DNA of 64,000 bases from Nocardia kruczakiae NBRC 101016 (GCF_001612965.1 NZ_BDBL01000039.1:1-64000); one strand, 5' to 3'. Numbered from the stretch's first letter, positions 49,982-59,542 are shown. Program-made: numbers and translations. Notes: generated by a model from the sequence alone, not told the origin.

Positions 49982-51214
49982 ATGCGACGTAGTCGTTGGA
50001 TCGTGCTCGGCGGGTGCTTTCTCGCCTACCTGTTCGACGCACTGGAGATTGTCCTGCTCTCCATGGCGCTACCGACCATCCGCAAGGACATGGGGCTGAC
50101 GATCTCCCAGGGTGGACTTCTGGCCACCGCGACCCTGATCGGCATCGGTGTCAGCAGCGTCCTCGGCGGCTATGTAGCCGACAACTTCGGCCGGAAGAAA
50201 GCACTCGTGGCTTCGCTGCTCACCTTCGGTGCCTTCACCGCCGCGATCGCGATCGCACCCAACTACGAAACGGTCCTGTTACTGCGATTCCTCGCCGGAG
50301 TGGGGCTCGGTGCCGTGTGGAGTGTCGTCTCGGCGTACGTGGTCGAGACCTGGCCCGAAGAGCGCCGCGGCCGCGCGGCGGCATTCGTGATCAGTGCCTT
50401 CCCGGCCGGTGGTGCCATGGCCGCCACCGTCGCCGGCTGGTTCCTGCCGGACTGGCGCCTGATGTTCCTGGTCGCCGGCGCCGCGGTAATCCTGCCCGTC
50501 GGTGTGGTACTGCTCTTCTTCGCCGAATCCGAAAGCTGGGCAGCGGAGAAAGCCCACACCGATGCCGAAGTCGTGTCGGTCCGCGACGTTCTGAGTTCCT
50601 CGCTACGGCGCCGGACCGTGCTGGGTACCGTCATGGCTGCCTTGGCCCTGTTCGGCTATTGGGGCGCCACGACCTGGCTGCCGACATACCTCACTACCGA
50701 GCGTGATCTGCCGTCCAGCTCGGTCGCGACCTTCATGACCGTCCTGAACGTAGGAATGTTCCTCGGCTACAACGGTTTCGGTCTCCTCGCCGACCGCATC
50801 GGCCGGCACAGGACGATCGTGCTCACGCTGCTCGGAGTCGCGCTCACACTGCCGATCTACGCACTCACCACACACCAGACCGCGCTGCTGTGGATGGGAC
50901 CGGTATTCGGTGCGTTCACCGCATTCTTCGGCCTGTTCGGCTCCTACCTCGGCGAACTGTTCCCGACGAGGGCACGCGCCACCGGCGCCGGATTCTGTTT
51001 CAACGTCGGGCGCGGAGTCTCCGCGCTGGCGCCGTTCATCCTGGCAGGACTGGCCACCGGCATCGGATTCCGCGGCGGCCTCATCGTGTGCGCCGGATTC
51101 TTCGCCCTCGCGGCGCTGGTGGCCTTGCTGCTGCCGCGCGCCGGGACCGGCGCCGAAGACATTGCGGCCGAACCGATCACAGACCCCCGCGACGACACAC
51201 CCGCAGCGGTGTGA
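49982..51214 (+). CDS. MFS transporter, aromatic-acid:H+ symporter (AAHS) type
   Basis: The ATG at 49982 follows TTGGAGG. The 410-residue protein has 12 helices. AAHS-like features are YLFDALEIVLLSMALPTI (the D/E pair in helix 1), GVSSVLGGYVADNFGRKKAL (loop 2-3) and TWPEERRGRAAAFVISAFPAGGAMA. Similar loci use such carriers to import benzoates and phenolic acids. Placement between two regulators and near the hydroxyquinol genes supports uptake of the aromatic substrate. The ligand is inferred. Confidence 0.87.
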   Translation: MRRSRWIVLGGCFLAYLFDALEIVLLSMALPTIRKDMGLTISQGGLLATATLIGIGVSSVLGGYVADNFGRKKALVASLLTFGAFTAAIAIAPNYETVLLLRFLAGVGLGAVWSVVSAYVVETWPEERRGRAAAFVISAFPAGGAMAATVAGWFLPDWRLMFLVAGAAVILPVGVVLLFFAESESWAAEKAHTDAEVVSVRDVLSSSLRRRTVLGTVMAALALFGYWGATTWLPTYLTTERDLPSSSVATFMTVLNVGMFLGYNGFGLLADRIGRHRTIVLTLLGVALTLPIYALTTHQTALLWMGPVFGAFTAFFGLFGSYLGELFPTRARATGAGFCFNVGRGVSALAPFILAGLATGIGFRGGLIVCAGFFALAALVALLLPRAGTGAEDIAAEPITDPRDDTPAAV

Positions 51215-51242
51215 CAGCACTCCCCGGAAAGTAAGGAAAAAG

Positions 51243-51947
51243 ATGAGGAAAACCGTCGTCACCTCGGCCCTGCTGGCCGCCGCCATCAGCGGCTCCTGCG
51301 CCACCGCGTCCGCGGATACCGGACACGCACCCACACAAGTGGGCTACACCGCCACCCTGACACCGACCTCCGCCGTCATCGAAACCGACTCCGCGGGAAC
51401 AATATCCACCGACCACGGTGTCCTCACCATCCGACCCGAGGGCGGCGGCCCGGTTCTGGCCGGCGCCGAACTCTCGTTCCGCGTCGACGACTTCGTGTTC
51501 CCGGTCGCCGCCGACATTCACGGCAACCGCGCCGTTCTCACCCCGCAATTCGACCTGCGGCACGCGGTATATCGGCCGGTGGCGCTGCCCTTCGAGAACC
51601 AGGCGCCGTGGAAAAACGAGTACGACCGTGAACAGGCCGCCTGGAGCCGGCTCTCGAGCACAATCCTTACCGGCGCCACCATCGGCACACTCGTCGGTGG
51701 TCTCGGCGGCGCTGCCGTCGGTTGCGTGCTCGGCGGCATCGCAGGGGCGACTGTCGCCGCGGCGGCGATCATCGGATTGTTCGGTGGGTTCCTGCCTGCC
51801 GCCGCGATCGGATGCCTCGGCGGCATCGTCGCGGTCGGCGCGCTGGGAACCGCCGCGGGCCAACTCTTCGTGACCGCACCGATTGCCATCATGGCGGCGG
51901 TGCAGTACTTCACGACCGTGAACCAGCCCGCACCTTCGGCAAAGTAG
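51243..51947 (+). CDS. Exported protein with hydrophobic Gly/Ala C-terminus
   Basis: The ATG at 51243 follows TAAGGAAAA, giving 234 residues. Residues 1-24 are a signal peptide (TSALLAAAISGSCATASA). The middle is beta-rich (VGYTATLTPTSAVIETDSAG, GGPVLAGAELSFRVDDFVFPVAADIHGNRAVLTPQFDL). Two long Gly/Ala-rich hydrophobic segments (ILTGATIGTLVGGLGGAAVGCVLGG, GGFLPAAAIGCLGGIVAVGALGTAAG) could insert in the membrane. Related secreted proteins are common in Nocardia and have no known role. It follows the MFS importer by 28 bp. Confidence 0.78.
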   Translation: MRKTVVTSALLAAAISGSCATASADTGHAPTQVGYTATLTPTSAVIETDSAGTISTDHGVLTIRPEGGGPVLAGAELSFRVDDFVFPVAADIHGNRAVLTPQFDLRHAVYRPVALPFENQAPWKNEYDREQAAWSRLSSTILTGATIGTLVGGLGGAAVGCVLGGIAGATVAAAAIIGLFGGFLPAAAIGCLGGIVAVGALGTAAGQLFVTAPIAIMAAVQYFTTVNQPAPSAK

Positions 51948-51957
51948 CTGCAGCGCA

Positions 51958-51990
51958 CCGGGGTTCGGCTGTGCACCGGCCGAGCCCCGG
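51958..51990 (+). terminator. Hairpin after the exported-protein gene
   Basis: CCGGGGTTCGGC (51958-51969) pairs with GCCGAGCCCCGG (51979-51990), with one G-U pair and a 9-nt loop. It starts 11 bp after the stop. Confidence 0.65.
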
Positions 51991-52041
51991 CGCAGGGTGC
52001 CTGAATCCCATTCGCAACTCGATGAGCAAGGCGGTTGATGG

Positions 52042-52263
52042 ATGCCGACTGCGACACGGCACTCGAGCGAAGGAGACGTCCACCTGAGGATCTGGCTCGG
52101 CGGGGCGCTCTTCGACTACAGGGTGACGGCGACAGCCGCACGAAATTTGATAGACGAGTGGGCCCGCAGACGGTGGTACTCGGTCGAATTGGTGCGGACC
52201 CCGGCCCGAGACTTGGAACTGCTGCCACGCATGCCATGCGAGCGACTGTTCAACGGGCCTTGA
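52042..52263 (+). CDS. Small hypothetical protein, 73 residues
   Basis: The frame from ATG 52042 gives VHLRIWLGGALFDYRVTATAARNLIDEWARRRWYSVELVRTPARDL, an alpha/beta pattern that looks genuinely coding. GAAGGAGACG inside the frame suggests the true start could be slightly later, but no ATG or GTG fits. No family is recognised. The gap after it (52264-52454) shows nothing I recognise. Confidence 0.45.
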   Translation: MPTATRHSSEGDVHLRIWLGGALFDYRVTATAARNLIDEWARRRWYSVELVRTPARDLELLPRMPCERLFNGP

Positions 52264-52454
52264 GAACAGTCTCTATGTCGCACGCTCCACAGCTGTCCCG
52301 ATGGTCCGAAGGTTTGCTGCCCATTGGCTATCGGCATGAAATTGTAACGCGTTCGCGCGTGTCGACAGCGATGTCTCATGCTGGCGCCCGCCGAGGGGTC
52401 GGCGAGTGCGGCAATGCGATTCGATGTGGCTCCGAAATCGGAGCAGATGCACAT

Positions 52455-52916
52455 TCAGTTGTTGTGGTTTCCTCCGGCCGGGCGCATGGGAGTTCCGCGT
52501 TCGCGGAGTGCGTCTTTGATTGTGGTGGCGGGTGTTCCGGTGAGTCGGCTGCATGAGGCGAGGGAGTGGCCGGCGAGGTAGAGATGTTCGAGGTGTTCGA
52601 TGTCGGCGTCGGTGAGAGGTTGATGCCGGCGGGTGACGCCTTCTCGGGTGAGCAGGTTCAGGACGGCTGTTTTGGAGATGTCGTATCGGGCGGCGAGTTC
52701 GAGTGTGGTTGCGCCGCCGCGGTAGGTCTGGACGAGTTGGTCGATGGTGTGGCGGGGGAGTCGGCGTCGGATGTTCCGGGTCGGCTTGGCCTGCGCCGGT
52801 GTGGCCGATTTCCGCGGCCGTCGCCAGCGTTCGAGGCTGTCGGATTGGATTCCAGCCGTGAGGTTTTCGAGTTTCCGCAGGTCATCCCGTTTCGCGTAAC
52901 GCCCAGCCAGGTCCAC
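52455..52916 (-). CDS. Small protein with two resolvase-type helix-turn-helix motifs
   Basis: The protein has 153 residues. A basic N-terminus leads to two HTH units of the Hin/resolvase C-terminal type: IDQLVQTYRGGATTLELAARYDISKTAVLNLLTREGV and IEHLEHLYLAGHSLASCSRLTGTPATTIKDALRERG. No catalytic recombinase domain is present. Such short proteins are widespread in Nocardia and Rhodococcus, often near mobile DNA, and may be truncated recombinases or regulators. G+C is visibly lower than in flanking genes. Confidence 0.7.
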   Translation of the reverse strand: MDLAGRYAKRDDLRKLENLTAGIQSDSLERWRRPRKSATPAQAKPTRNIRRRLPRHTIDQLVQTYRGGATTLELAARYDISKTAVLNLLTREGVTRRHQPLTDADIEHLEHLYLAGHSLASCSRLTGTPATTIKDALRERGTPMRPAGGNHNN

Positions 52917-53314
52917 AATTCTTATACTGCCTGGTCAGAGACTTTCTGTGTTCTGGCCCTTCGTGGTGTCTGGGTCGGCTTTTGGCCTGTGCAGCCATCT
53001 GACCTGCGGAAATATGGTCGTTTTCCTGTTTCGAACCGAGCTGGGTGTTTTGTGTCTTTTGATGCAGGTGTGACAAATGTGTTTTCCGTGGTCATTGGAT
53101 TCGGTAGGCGCTCCTGTCGTCGGGGGGATGCTTCGTTGAGCTAGTTACTCCTGGTTGGTCCATCGCCAGGTGTCGAGATCGGACGGACGTGGGGGAGTCC
53201 GCAGCGACGCCGGCTGAGTGGGCGCGGACGCACGGAAGGGCTGGCCGACACTCGGCAGCCGCGAACCGGACCGCTCTATCGCGAGCCTATGAACTGGGCC
53301 CTTGTTTCGCTCCC
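52917..53314. other. Non-coding, lower-G+C stretch
   Basis: A 398-bp gap between the HTH gene and the oxidase pseudogene. No gene supported. T-rich patches (for example TTTCCTGTTTCGAACC near 53020) stand out against the chromosome average. Confidence 0.45.
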
Positions 53315-54660
53315 TCAGCTCACCGGTGTGGAGCCCCGCCTCGCGTTACGTCGGCTCCCGTTCACTAGATCGTTGAACCGATCGACGGCCCAGATGGTGC
53401 GTAATCCCCACGGGCCTATCATCATCGGGGGTGGAAACTTCGGCTTTTGCTGCCACAGTGCCTGCAGATCCTCGTGCGGCTTCCCGTCGACGATCAGGTC
53501 CGCCATCAGCGATCCGAGGTAGGGCGCCTGGGCCAATCCGTGGCCGTTGCAGGCGATCGAGTAGAGGATGTTGTCGTCGATCCGACCGGCGAGTGGCAGC
53601 CACGAGGAGGTGATTGCGATCCAGCCTCCCCACGCCCGAGCGACCGCGACGTCGGACAGTGCCGGGAATCGTGTGGCGAAGGCGTGGGCCAGTTCGGCGA
53701 CGAGCCCCGGATCCGGTTGCTTGGTAGGCAGCGGGCCAGGCTTTCCTCGTTCGATCCGGCGAACACCGAAAACGATTGTGTTGCGCGCGGTGAGCCGGTA
53801 GTTCTCCATCAAGTTGTGCTGGGTGATCAGCCCGGCGCGGCTGGTCCACCCCAGCGCGGCCAGACGAGCGGGGTCGATCGGCTCGGTCTCCCCCTCGACC
53901 ACCCAGATGGGCGCGGACAGGTGCTTGGGGGTGATTGCCAACTCGCCGCCGTAAGCATTCGTCGCGAGGACGACCGTGTCGGCCCGCACCAGACCGCCGG
54001 GCGTGCGGATGACGACGTGTTTGCCTTCTCGCGTGACGTCGGTGACCCGGGTCTGTTCGAAAACCTGTGCGCTGGAAGCAAGGACCGCTCCGCGCACACC
54101 CCTGGTGAACCTTCCCGGATTCATCGTTCCGCCGGTGGCCTCGCGCATCCCGCCGAGAAATCCGCGAGGGATGCCCAGCTCCGCGCTCGTACCGAATTCG
54201 GCCTTGGCGCCGGCCCGCTGCAGAATCTTGGCCACGCGGCGCGCACGTCCCAGCTGTCCGCGCGAAACCGCCACTGCGACATTGCCGGTCGCTTCGAATT
54301 CACACTCGATGTCGTGTGCTGTGATCATATCTTCGACGTGGTGCTCGGCGTGATCTGCGAACTGCACGATGCGCGGCAGTTTCTTCGGGTAGAGGAGATT
54401 CAGAAGCTGGATGTCGCCTCCGGGGCACCCGGCAGTTGGCCCGCATTGCGGGAACTGGCTCCGTGCCCGCAGAATTCGGCTTCCAGCAAGACCACGTCCC
54501 GGCCACGCTCGGCCAGCCGCAATGCCGTCGACATCCCGTTCAAGCCGCCGCCCACGACTGCTACCGCGCAGGTGACGTCGTTGTTCAAGGCCGGGCGGAC
54601 ATCATCGGGCGGTTCGATCCACCCGGTGAAGGTGGTGTATTCGACGTTGTCCGTGTTCAC
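53315..54660 (-). pseudogene. FAD-dependent amine oxidoreductase (PuuB-like), frameshifted
   Basis: Two frames make one protein of about 448 residues. The N-terminal part (54660 to about 54415) carries VAVVGGGLNGMSTALRLAERG (FAD motif) and GASSRNAGQLPGAP. The downstream frame, open from about 54415, continues DIQLLNLLYPKKLPRIVQFADHAEHHVEDM. The break lies in a GCCCCG run near 54420-54430 and one missing base would restore the frame. The rest (GGTMNPGRFTRGVRG, VVLATNAYGGEL, AWGGWIAITSSWLPLAGRI) matches gamma-glutamylputrescine oxidase-type enzymes. It is a real pseudogene or a sequencing error. Confidence 0.8.
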
Positions 54661-54708
54661 TTCGCTGATCCTCGTTTCGAAACCGTCATGGTCGGAAGTG
54701 TTCTGCGT

Positions 54709-56178
54709 TCAGGCCACGGAAACTGCGGCGCGTCGGCGAGCACGGGCACGGGAGATCAGGACAGTCACCGGAACAAGTGCGGCGAAGGCGGCCGAGATCC
54801 AGTAACTCGTGCCGTACAAGCTCTCTCGTGCGACACCGACGTCCGTTCCGAGAACGTGGACGACCGAGGCGCTGAGGACACCGGTGATCAGTGCCGTGCC
54901 GAACGCGAAACCGACGGCCATGGACGTACCCGCGACGCCGGCGGCCATTCCGGCCTTCTCTTCGGGTACCGCGATCTGCACCACGGTGAAGCCCGCGGCG
55001 TAGCCCATGCTGCAGCCCAGTCCGATGACGCCGGCGCCCACGAGGTACTGCCACGGGCGGTCGTGGGCGAGCGCCAGCCAGGCGAGTCCGGCGACACAGA
55101 TGAGTGCTCCGACCACGAAGACGCGGGCGGCGTGTCCCTTGGCGATCGGCCCCTCGGCCACGCGGCCTCCGACCCGGAACAGCACGGCGAACGGCACCAT
55201 GAGTAGCCCGGTGTGCAGCGCGGAGAGTCCGAGCCCATACGCGTCCGAGGGGGCGAGAGAATCGGGATCGACCTGGCTGTAGGTGCTGAGCAGCAACAGG
55301 AATGCCGCGTTCACTGCGGCGAACAAGGTGATCGACACACTTGCCGCGGCGACGAAGGGCGCTTTCAGCATGGCGACGTCGAATACCGCTGCCGAGGATC
55401 TACGTTCGACGCGCACCCACAGGGCGCCACCGACGACACCGGCGGCCAGGGGGATGAGCGCCCCGGCACCCCACACCAATCCTTGGGTCAAAGCCAGCAG
55501 CAGAGCGGCCACCCACGCGATCATCCACACCGTACCCAGCGCGCCGATCCGACCGGAAGGCTCCGCCGGCGGCGAGTGGGGGATGACGACGAACGACACG
55601 ACCGTCGTCACCGCGAAGGCGGCAGTGAGGATGCAGAAGAAGCTACGCAGGGACAGGTCCTCGACGATCAGGCCGCCACCGATCATGCCGACGACGATGC
55701 CTATCCCGGTGGCGACAACTAGAACCTTGACCGCCGTCGCGACTCCGTTGTCGGCCAGGTTCCGTCGCAGAAATCCCAAGGGCAGCAGCTGCGCCGCCCC
55801 GCCGATCCCCATCAGGGCGGCACCGATAAGAAGGGCGGGGTACGAATCGCCGAGGGCGGGGACGAGCGCTCCCAGCGTGAGGCATCCAGCGGCGAACACG
55901 GTCGCGTTACGGTCGCCGAATACGTCGGCGAGCCGCGGCAGCAGAATGAAGCCGGCCCCGCCGCCGAGCGTGAGAACGGTGTAGATCCATGTGGTTTCGG
56001 AGACCGTGGCAAGTCCGTACTGCGCCTGAATGATCGGCAGCAGCGGCGGCAGGACGAAGATGATCGCGTTGGTCAGGGTGACCAGCAGGGCACCGACTCC
56101 GATCAGCACCCCCCTCGGCGGGGTAGCCCCGGCGGTCGAATTCCGGCCGGGGCCGGTCGTTTCATTGATCTCAGTCAT
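54709..56178 (-). CDS. MFS transporter, 14-helix type
   Basis: The ATG at 56178 follows GGAGAACG and is preferred over 56232, giving 489 residues. The helices include LIGVGALLVTLTNAIIFVLPPLLP, and LTLGGGAGFILLPRLADVFGDRNATVF carries motif A. VLVVATGIGIVVGMIGGGLIVEDLSLR follows. The second half has GLLMVPFAVLFRVGGRVAEGPIA. Fourteen helices suggest the DHA2-like group. It precedes the oxidase pseudogene by 48 bp. Two copies of the TTGRTCAAATGAC motif lie upstream. The substrate is unknown, perhaps the amine processed by this cluster. Confidence 0.85.
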   Translation of the reverse strand: MTEINETTGPGRNSTAGATPPRGVLIGVGALLVTLTNAIIFVLPPLLPIIQAQYGLATVSETTWIYTVLTLGGGAGFILLPRLADVFGDRNATVFAAGCLTLGALVPALGDSYPALLIGAALMGIGGAAQLLPLGFLRRNLADNGVATAVKVLVVATGIGIVVGMIGGGLIVEDLSLRSFFCILTAAFAVTTVVSFVVIPHSPPAEPSGRIGALGTVWMIAWVAALLLALTQGLVWGAGALIPLAAGVVGGALWVRVERRSSAAVFDVAMLKAPFVAAASVSITLFAAVNAAFLLLLSTYSQVDPDSLAPSDAYGLGLSALHTGLLMVPFAVLFRVGGRVAEGPIAKGHAARVFVVGALICVAGLAWLALAHDRPWQYLVGAGVIGLGCSMGYAAGFTVVQIAVPEEKAGMAAGVAGTSMAVGFAFGTALITGVLSASVVHVLGTDVGVARESLYGTSYWISAAFAALVPVTVLISRARARRRAAVSVA

Positions 56179-56280
56179 GGTTCGTTCTCCGTAGAAACCG
56201 GCGGCCTCATCCGCGCACTTGCGGGCAGTCACCGCGCCGAGTTGTGATCCGCGCCATACGGTAGAAGGAACGTAGTCATG

Positions 56281-56300
56281 TGATCAAGGTATTTGACCAA
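56281..56300. promoter_or_regulatory. TetR-site candidate 1 upstream of the MFS gene
   Basis: TGATCAAGGTATTTGACCAA. Its right half (ATTTGACCAA) is the reverse complement of TTGGTCAAAT found at 61271-61280. It lies about 100 bp before the MFS start. Confidence 0.5.
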
Positions 56301-56362
56301 CTCTTTGCAAAACAAACGGTGTTTCTCTGGTTGTCTGGTCGCCCCACCTGGCAGTTTGCTAA

Positions 56363-56379
56363 TTGATCAAATGACAATG
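56363..56379. promoter_or_regulatory. TetR-site candidate 2 upstream of the MFS gene
   Basis: TTGATCAAATGACAATG matches TTGGTCAAATGACCATG (61271-61287) at 15 of 17 bases. It overlaps the last codons of the convergent-side esterase gene and stands about 185 bp before the MFS start. Confidence 0.6.
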
Positions 56380-57362
56380 TTCGGAAGGATGCCCCCGTTG
56401 TGCTGCCGTCGAGCCCAGCTGCGCAGGTACGCGCACACGTCCTCGATGGCCTGCTCCGTCTTCGCGAAGACGCCCACTTCGGTGAAGAATCCGTGGAACA
56501 CGCCCGGGTAGCGGATCGTCGTGACCGCAACGCCGTTCCGGCGTAAACGTGCGGCGTAGGCCTCCGCATCGTCGCGGATCGGGTCGACTTCCGCGGTGAG
56601 AATCAATGCCGGCGGCAAGCCGTGGAGCGACTTCGCGCGCATCGGTGCGGCCAGCGGGTCGGTATGGTCCCGGTAGTCGTGGCCGCGGTACTGCTCGATG
56701 AGCCATTTGGCATCTGCGCTGGTCAGCAGCGGCGCGTCGGCGAACTCTGTCCACGACGAGGTGGCGAAGGAATCGTCGACCGGCGGGTATGCCAGTACCT
56801 GTGACATCGGCAGCGGCTGCTCGCTGTCGCGGAGCGCAAGGCAGAGTCCGGCCGCGAGGGCCCCGCCCGCGGAATCGCCGCCCACCGCGATGAAGTCGGG
56901 ATCGATGCCGAGGTCGCGCGCATGCTCGCGGAGCCACGAGTATGTGTCGAGGCAGTCGTCGAGCGCCGCGGGATACGGATTCTCGGGAGCCAGCCGATAG
57001 GCCAGTGAGACGACGACGAAACCCGAACGAGCCGCGATGACCCGGCAGAGCTCGTCGACGCCGTCCAGAGTGCCGAGTATGAACCCGCCACCGTGCATGT
57101 AGAGCAGAGCGGGGGCGTCCGTCGCGGCGGTGTCCCGATATATCCGCGCGGCCAAATTTCCTGCCCTGGAGGGTATTTCGCGATTCTCCACGTTACCGAC
57201 TGTGTTCATGGGCTGTGGCCGCGGTGGTGTCGCCAGGAGCTCCCGGGCGGTTTCGGGTCCGAGCTCCCGGAGCGGCTTCGGGAGTGCGGCCGCCATGGCC
57301 CGCGCGGCGATTTGTGCGTCTGTATCCAGCAGATCCCAGTACGTGGGTGGCGATATGTGCAT
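56367..57362 (-). CDS. Acetyl-ester hydrolase, HSL family
   Basis: The ATG at 57362 with AGGA 6 nt upstream gives 331 residues. TTG at 57389 is less likely. Oxyanion motif HGGGF (residues 90-94), nucleophile GDSAGG (Ser164), acid in LTAEVDPIRDD and His in GVFHGFF make a complete hormone-sensitive-lipase-type triad. Such enzymes cleave short acyl esters. It stands divergent from the SCP2-like gene and could remove an acyl group from the substrate. Confidence 0.9.
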   Translation of the reverse strand: MHISPPTYWDLLDTDAQIAARAMAAALPKPLRELGPETARELLATPPRPQPMNTVGNVENREIPSRAGNLAARIYRDTAATDAPALLYMHGGGFILGTLDGVDELCRVIAARSGFVVVSLAYRLAPENPYPAALDDCLDTYSWLREHARDLGIDPDFIAVGGDSAGGALAAGLCLALRDSEQPLPMSQVLAYPPVDDSFATSSWTEFADAPLLTSADAKWLIEQYRGHDYRDHTDPLAAPMRAKSLHGLPPALILTAEVDPIRDDAEAYAARLRRNGVAVTTIRYPGVFHGFFTEVGVFAKTEQAIEDVCAYLRSWARRQHNGGILPNIVI

Positions 57363-57415
57363 CGGCGTTCCTATTCGAGTGTTTGACAACGAGTGATCTG
57401 TGCCTCACGATCATA

Positions 57416-57425
57416 GTCACGTGAC
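57416..57425. promoter_or_regulatory. Palindrome GTCACGTGAC in the divergent promoter
   Basis: A perfect 10-bp palindrome between the esterase and the SCP2-like gene. A weak half-site TTTGACAA (57382-57389) lies nearby. Confidence 0.35.
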
Positions 57426-57513
57426 CCAGACAGACGACTATGACGGTCGCGTTCTATTCGAGATCTGCAGCAGCGCGCGCCACACGATCTCGCGGAGTCG
57501 AAAGGACTGGAAG

Positions 57514-58182
57514 ATGACCGAAACCACGATCGACCGCGTGGTGCCGAGCGCCGCCGCGGCCGGAGGTATCGACATACGGATCGAGGAGGACGCCACACCG
57601 ATCGTCCGGCTGATCGGCCGGACGCTGCGCGATTCCGCCCGCGCCGGCCACGCCTTGCCGGCGCTGCGGCGAGCCGCTGCGACGGTGGCGATCCGCTCAC
57701 ACGACACGCCGCAATCCGCGACGATCGTCTTCGATGGTGACGGGGGCGTCGAGGTGTCGAGCGGGGTCCTGGACGACGCCGACGCCATCGCCACCGTCGA
57801 CCTGAACGCAAGGTTCGCCCCGGTCGGCGACCCGGTCGGTGATCAGGAACCTGCCGCCGACGCCTTGACTGCGTTGAGGCCGCCGCTACCCGATTGGCGC
57901 ACAGCCGCCGAGCACTTCTGGACCGTGTCGCGGTCGGTGCCCGGCGTCCCGGACGTCCTCATCGCTGTCACCGAGGGGCCCGAGGGAGTGGAACAGGCTG
58001 TCTGCGGTGAGGGGGAGACCCACTATGTGATCGCCGGCGCGCCCGAGACGCTGGCCGGTGTCTTCTCCGGTGCGGACGATCTGTTCGCGACCCTCGCCAC
58101 CGGTGCCCTCGGGGTCCAAGGCACCCTCTCTCAGCTGTCCGTCATGATCGGCGCATCCTGGAAGGCTCGTTTCGATGTCTGA
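57514..58182 (+). CDS. SCP2-like (sterol-carrier fold) protein
   Basis: The ATG at 57514 follows AAAGGACTGGAAG, giving 222 residues, and the 57400 start is rejected. Two repeated alpha/beta halves are visible: RAAATVAIRSHDTPQSATIVFDGDGGVEVSSGVLDDADAIATVDLNARF and YVIAGAPETLAGVFSGADDLFATLATGALGVQGTLSQLSVMIGASWKARF. The second resembles the SCP2 lipid-binding domain. It would bind a hydrophobic ligand. Its end overlaps the glutamine-synthetase-like gene by 8 bp, so translation is coupled. Family assignment is tentative. Confidence 0.65.
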   Translation: MTETTIDRVVPSAAAAGGIDIRIEEDATPIVRLIGRTLRDSARAGHALPALRRAAATVAIRSHDTPQSATIVFDGDGGVEVSSGVLDDADAIATVDLNARFAPVGDPVGDQEPAADALTALRPPLPDWRTAAEHFWTVSRSVPGVPDVLIAVTEGPEGVEQAVCGEGETHYVIAGAPETLAGVFSGADDLFATLATGALGVQGTLSQLSVMIGASWKARFDV

Positions 58183-59542
58183 AATCTCCACCGCTGCTTC
58201 GGAATTCGGTATCCGCAGCCGCGACGTCCGGGCCGTGCGGCTCGAGGCCACCAACCACGAGGGATGCTTCCTCGGTAAGAACGTCTCCCCGAAGAAGTTC
58301 GATTCGAGCGCTCCGGCGGGATTCAATTTCGCCGACCTGCTGTTCGGCCTCGACCTCGGCAATGCCCCCAGCATGGGCTTCGCCTATCCGGGGTGGCGCG
58401 GTCATCTCGACGATGTCAGCTTCAAACCCGACATGGCGACCCTGGTCGAGTGGGAGCCGGGGCTGGAATCGGTGATCGGTGACTACTGGCTGAAAGACGG
58501 CACGCCGGTACCCATCTGTCCGCGAAATCTGCTGCGCAAGATGGTCGATCGGTTGGCGACGTCGGGATACGTCGCGACCATCGCCGTCGAGATCGAGGCG
58601 ACCCTGTTCGAGGAATCGATCCACGACGCGCGGGCCAAGGGCTACCGCGATCTGACTCCCCTCGGCGGGACTGCGGGCACCGCCTATCACCTCGCGAAGT
58701 CGAAGGACTGGATCGACTACATGACTGCGGTGTCCCGGCGCCTCGACGAACTCGGGATCGAGTGGGAGGCGTGGAGCGATGAGGATGCCGCCGGGCAGGT
58801 GGAGCTCAATCTTGTTCCGGGCGAACCGATTGCGGTGTGCGACGCCTGGGCGCGGGCGCGGCAGGTGATGCGTGAAGTCGCATTCGAGCAGGGACATTCG
58901 GTCACGTTCATGGCCAAACCCACCGCAGGATACGGACAGGCCTCGCACATCAACCTCTCGCTGCAGCGCGACGGCGTGAACGCGTTCTACGCCGCGGACG
59001 GCCCCTCGGTGACGATGCGCCACGCTATCGGCGGACTGCTCGCCACGCTGGAAGGCAACACCTCGATCGTGTTGCCGCAGATCACTTCCTACCGGCGGCT
59101 GGTGGATCTCAGCGGTCCACCGGTCACCGTCAGCTGGGGCATCAGCAACAAGACCACCGCTGTCCGTGCCGTGTGCGGGCACCGTACCTACTCCCGGCTC
59201 GAGTATCGTCTTCCGGGCGCCGACGCGAACCTCTATCTCGCGACGGCGGGTGTGCTGGCCGGTGTGATCGCCGGACTCGAGCGCGAAATCGAGCCCCCTG
59301 AGCCGGTATCCGACATGGCCTGGTGCATGCCGCCGGGAATCAAGCGCCTGCCGGACACCATCACCAAGGCGGCCGAAGCGCTCGATGCGGACCCTCTTCT
59401 CCGCGAACTGCTCGGCGACGAGTTCGTCGACTACTGGATCGGAACTCGCCGATGGGAGTGGATGCAATTCCACACCGGCGGCGGTGACCCGTTCGCAGAA
59501 CTCTCGGAGTGGGAGTCCGCGCGTTACTTCGAGTTCCCGTGA
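58175..59542 (+). CDS. Glutamine-synthetase-like gamma-glutamyl ligase
   Basis: The protein has 455 residues. The GS beta-grasp N-terminus is divergent (VRLEATNHEGCFLGKNVSPKKF). Catalytic-domain motifs are VAVEIEATLFEE (metal Glu), DAAGQVELNLVPGEP, SVTFMAKPTAGYGQASHINLSL (the usual GxHxH-type metal His) and TSYRRLVDLSGPP with EYRLPGADANLYL. It is of the PuuA, GlnA3/4 or aniline-type group that adds L-glutamate to an amine. Overlaps on both sides couple it to the SCP2-like and amidotransferase genes. The amine is unknown. Confidence 0.87.
   Translation: MSEISTAASEFGIRSRDVRAVRLEATNHEGCFLGKNVSPKKFDSSAPAGFNFADLLFGLDLGNAPSMGFAYPGWRGHLDDVSFKPDMATLVEWEPGLESVIGDYWLKDGTPVPICPRNLLRKMVDRLATSGYVATIAVEIEATLFEESIHDARAKGYRDLTPLGGTAGTAYHLAKSKDWIDYMTAVSRRLDELGIEWEAWSDEDAAGQVELNLVPGEPIAVCDAWARARQVMREVAFEQGHSVTFMAKPTAGYGQASHINLSLQRDGVNAFYAADGPSVTMRHAIGGLLATLEGNTSIVLPQITSYRRLVDLSGPPVTVSWGISNKTTAVRAVCGHRTYSRLEYRLPGADANLYLATAGVLAGVIAGLEREIEPPEPVSDMAWCMPPGIKRLPDTITKAAEALDADPLLRELLGDEFVDYWIGTRRWEWMQFHTGGGDPFAELSEWESARYFEFP

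Noticed and set aside
52566..53144. 192-residue plus-strand frame
   Set aside because: Antisense to the double-HTH gene, whose minus-strand frame has clear HTH motifs.
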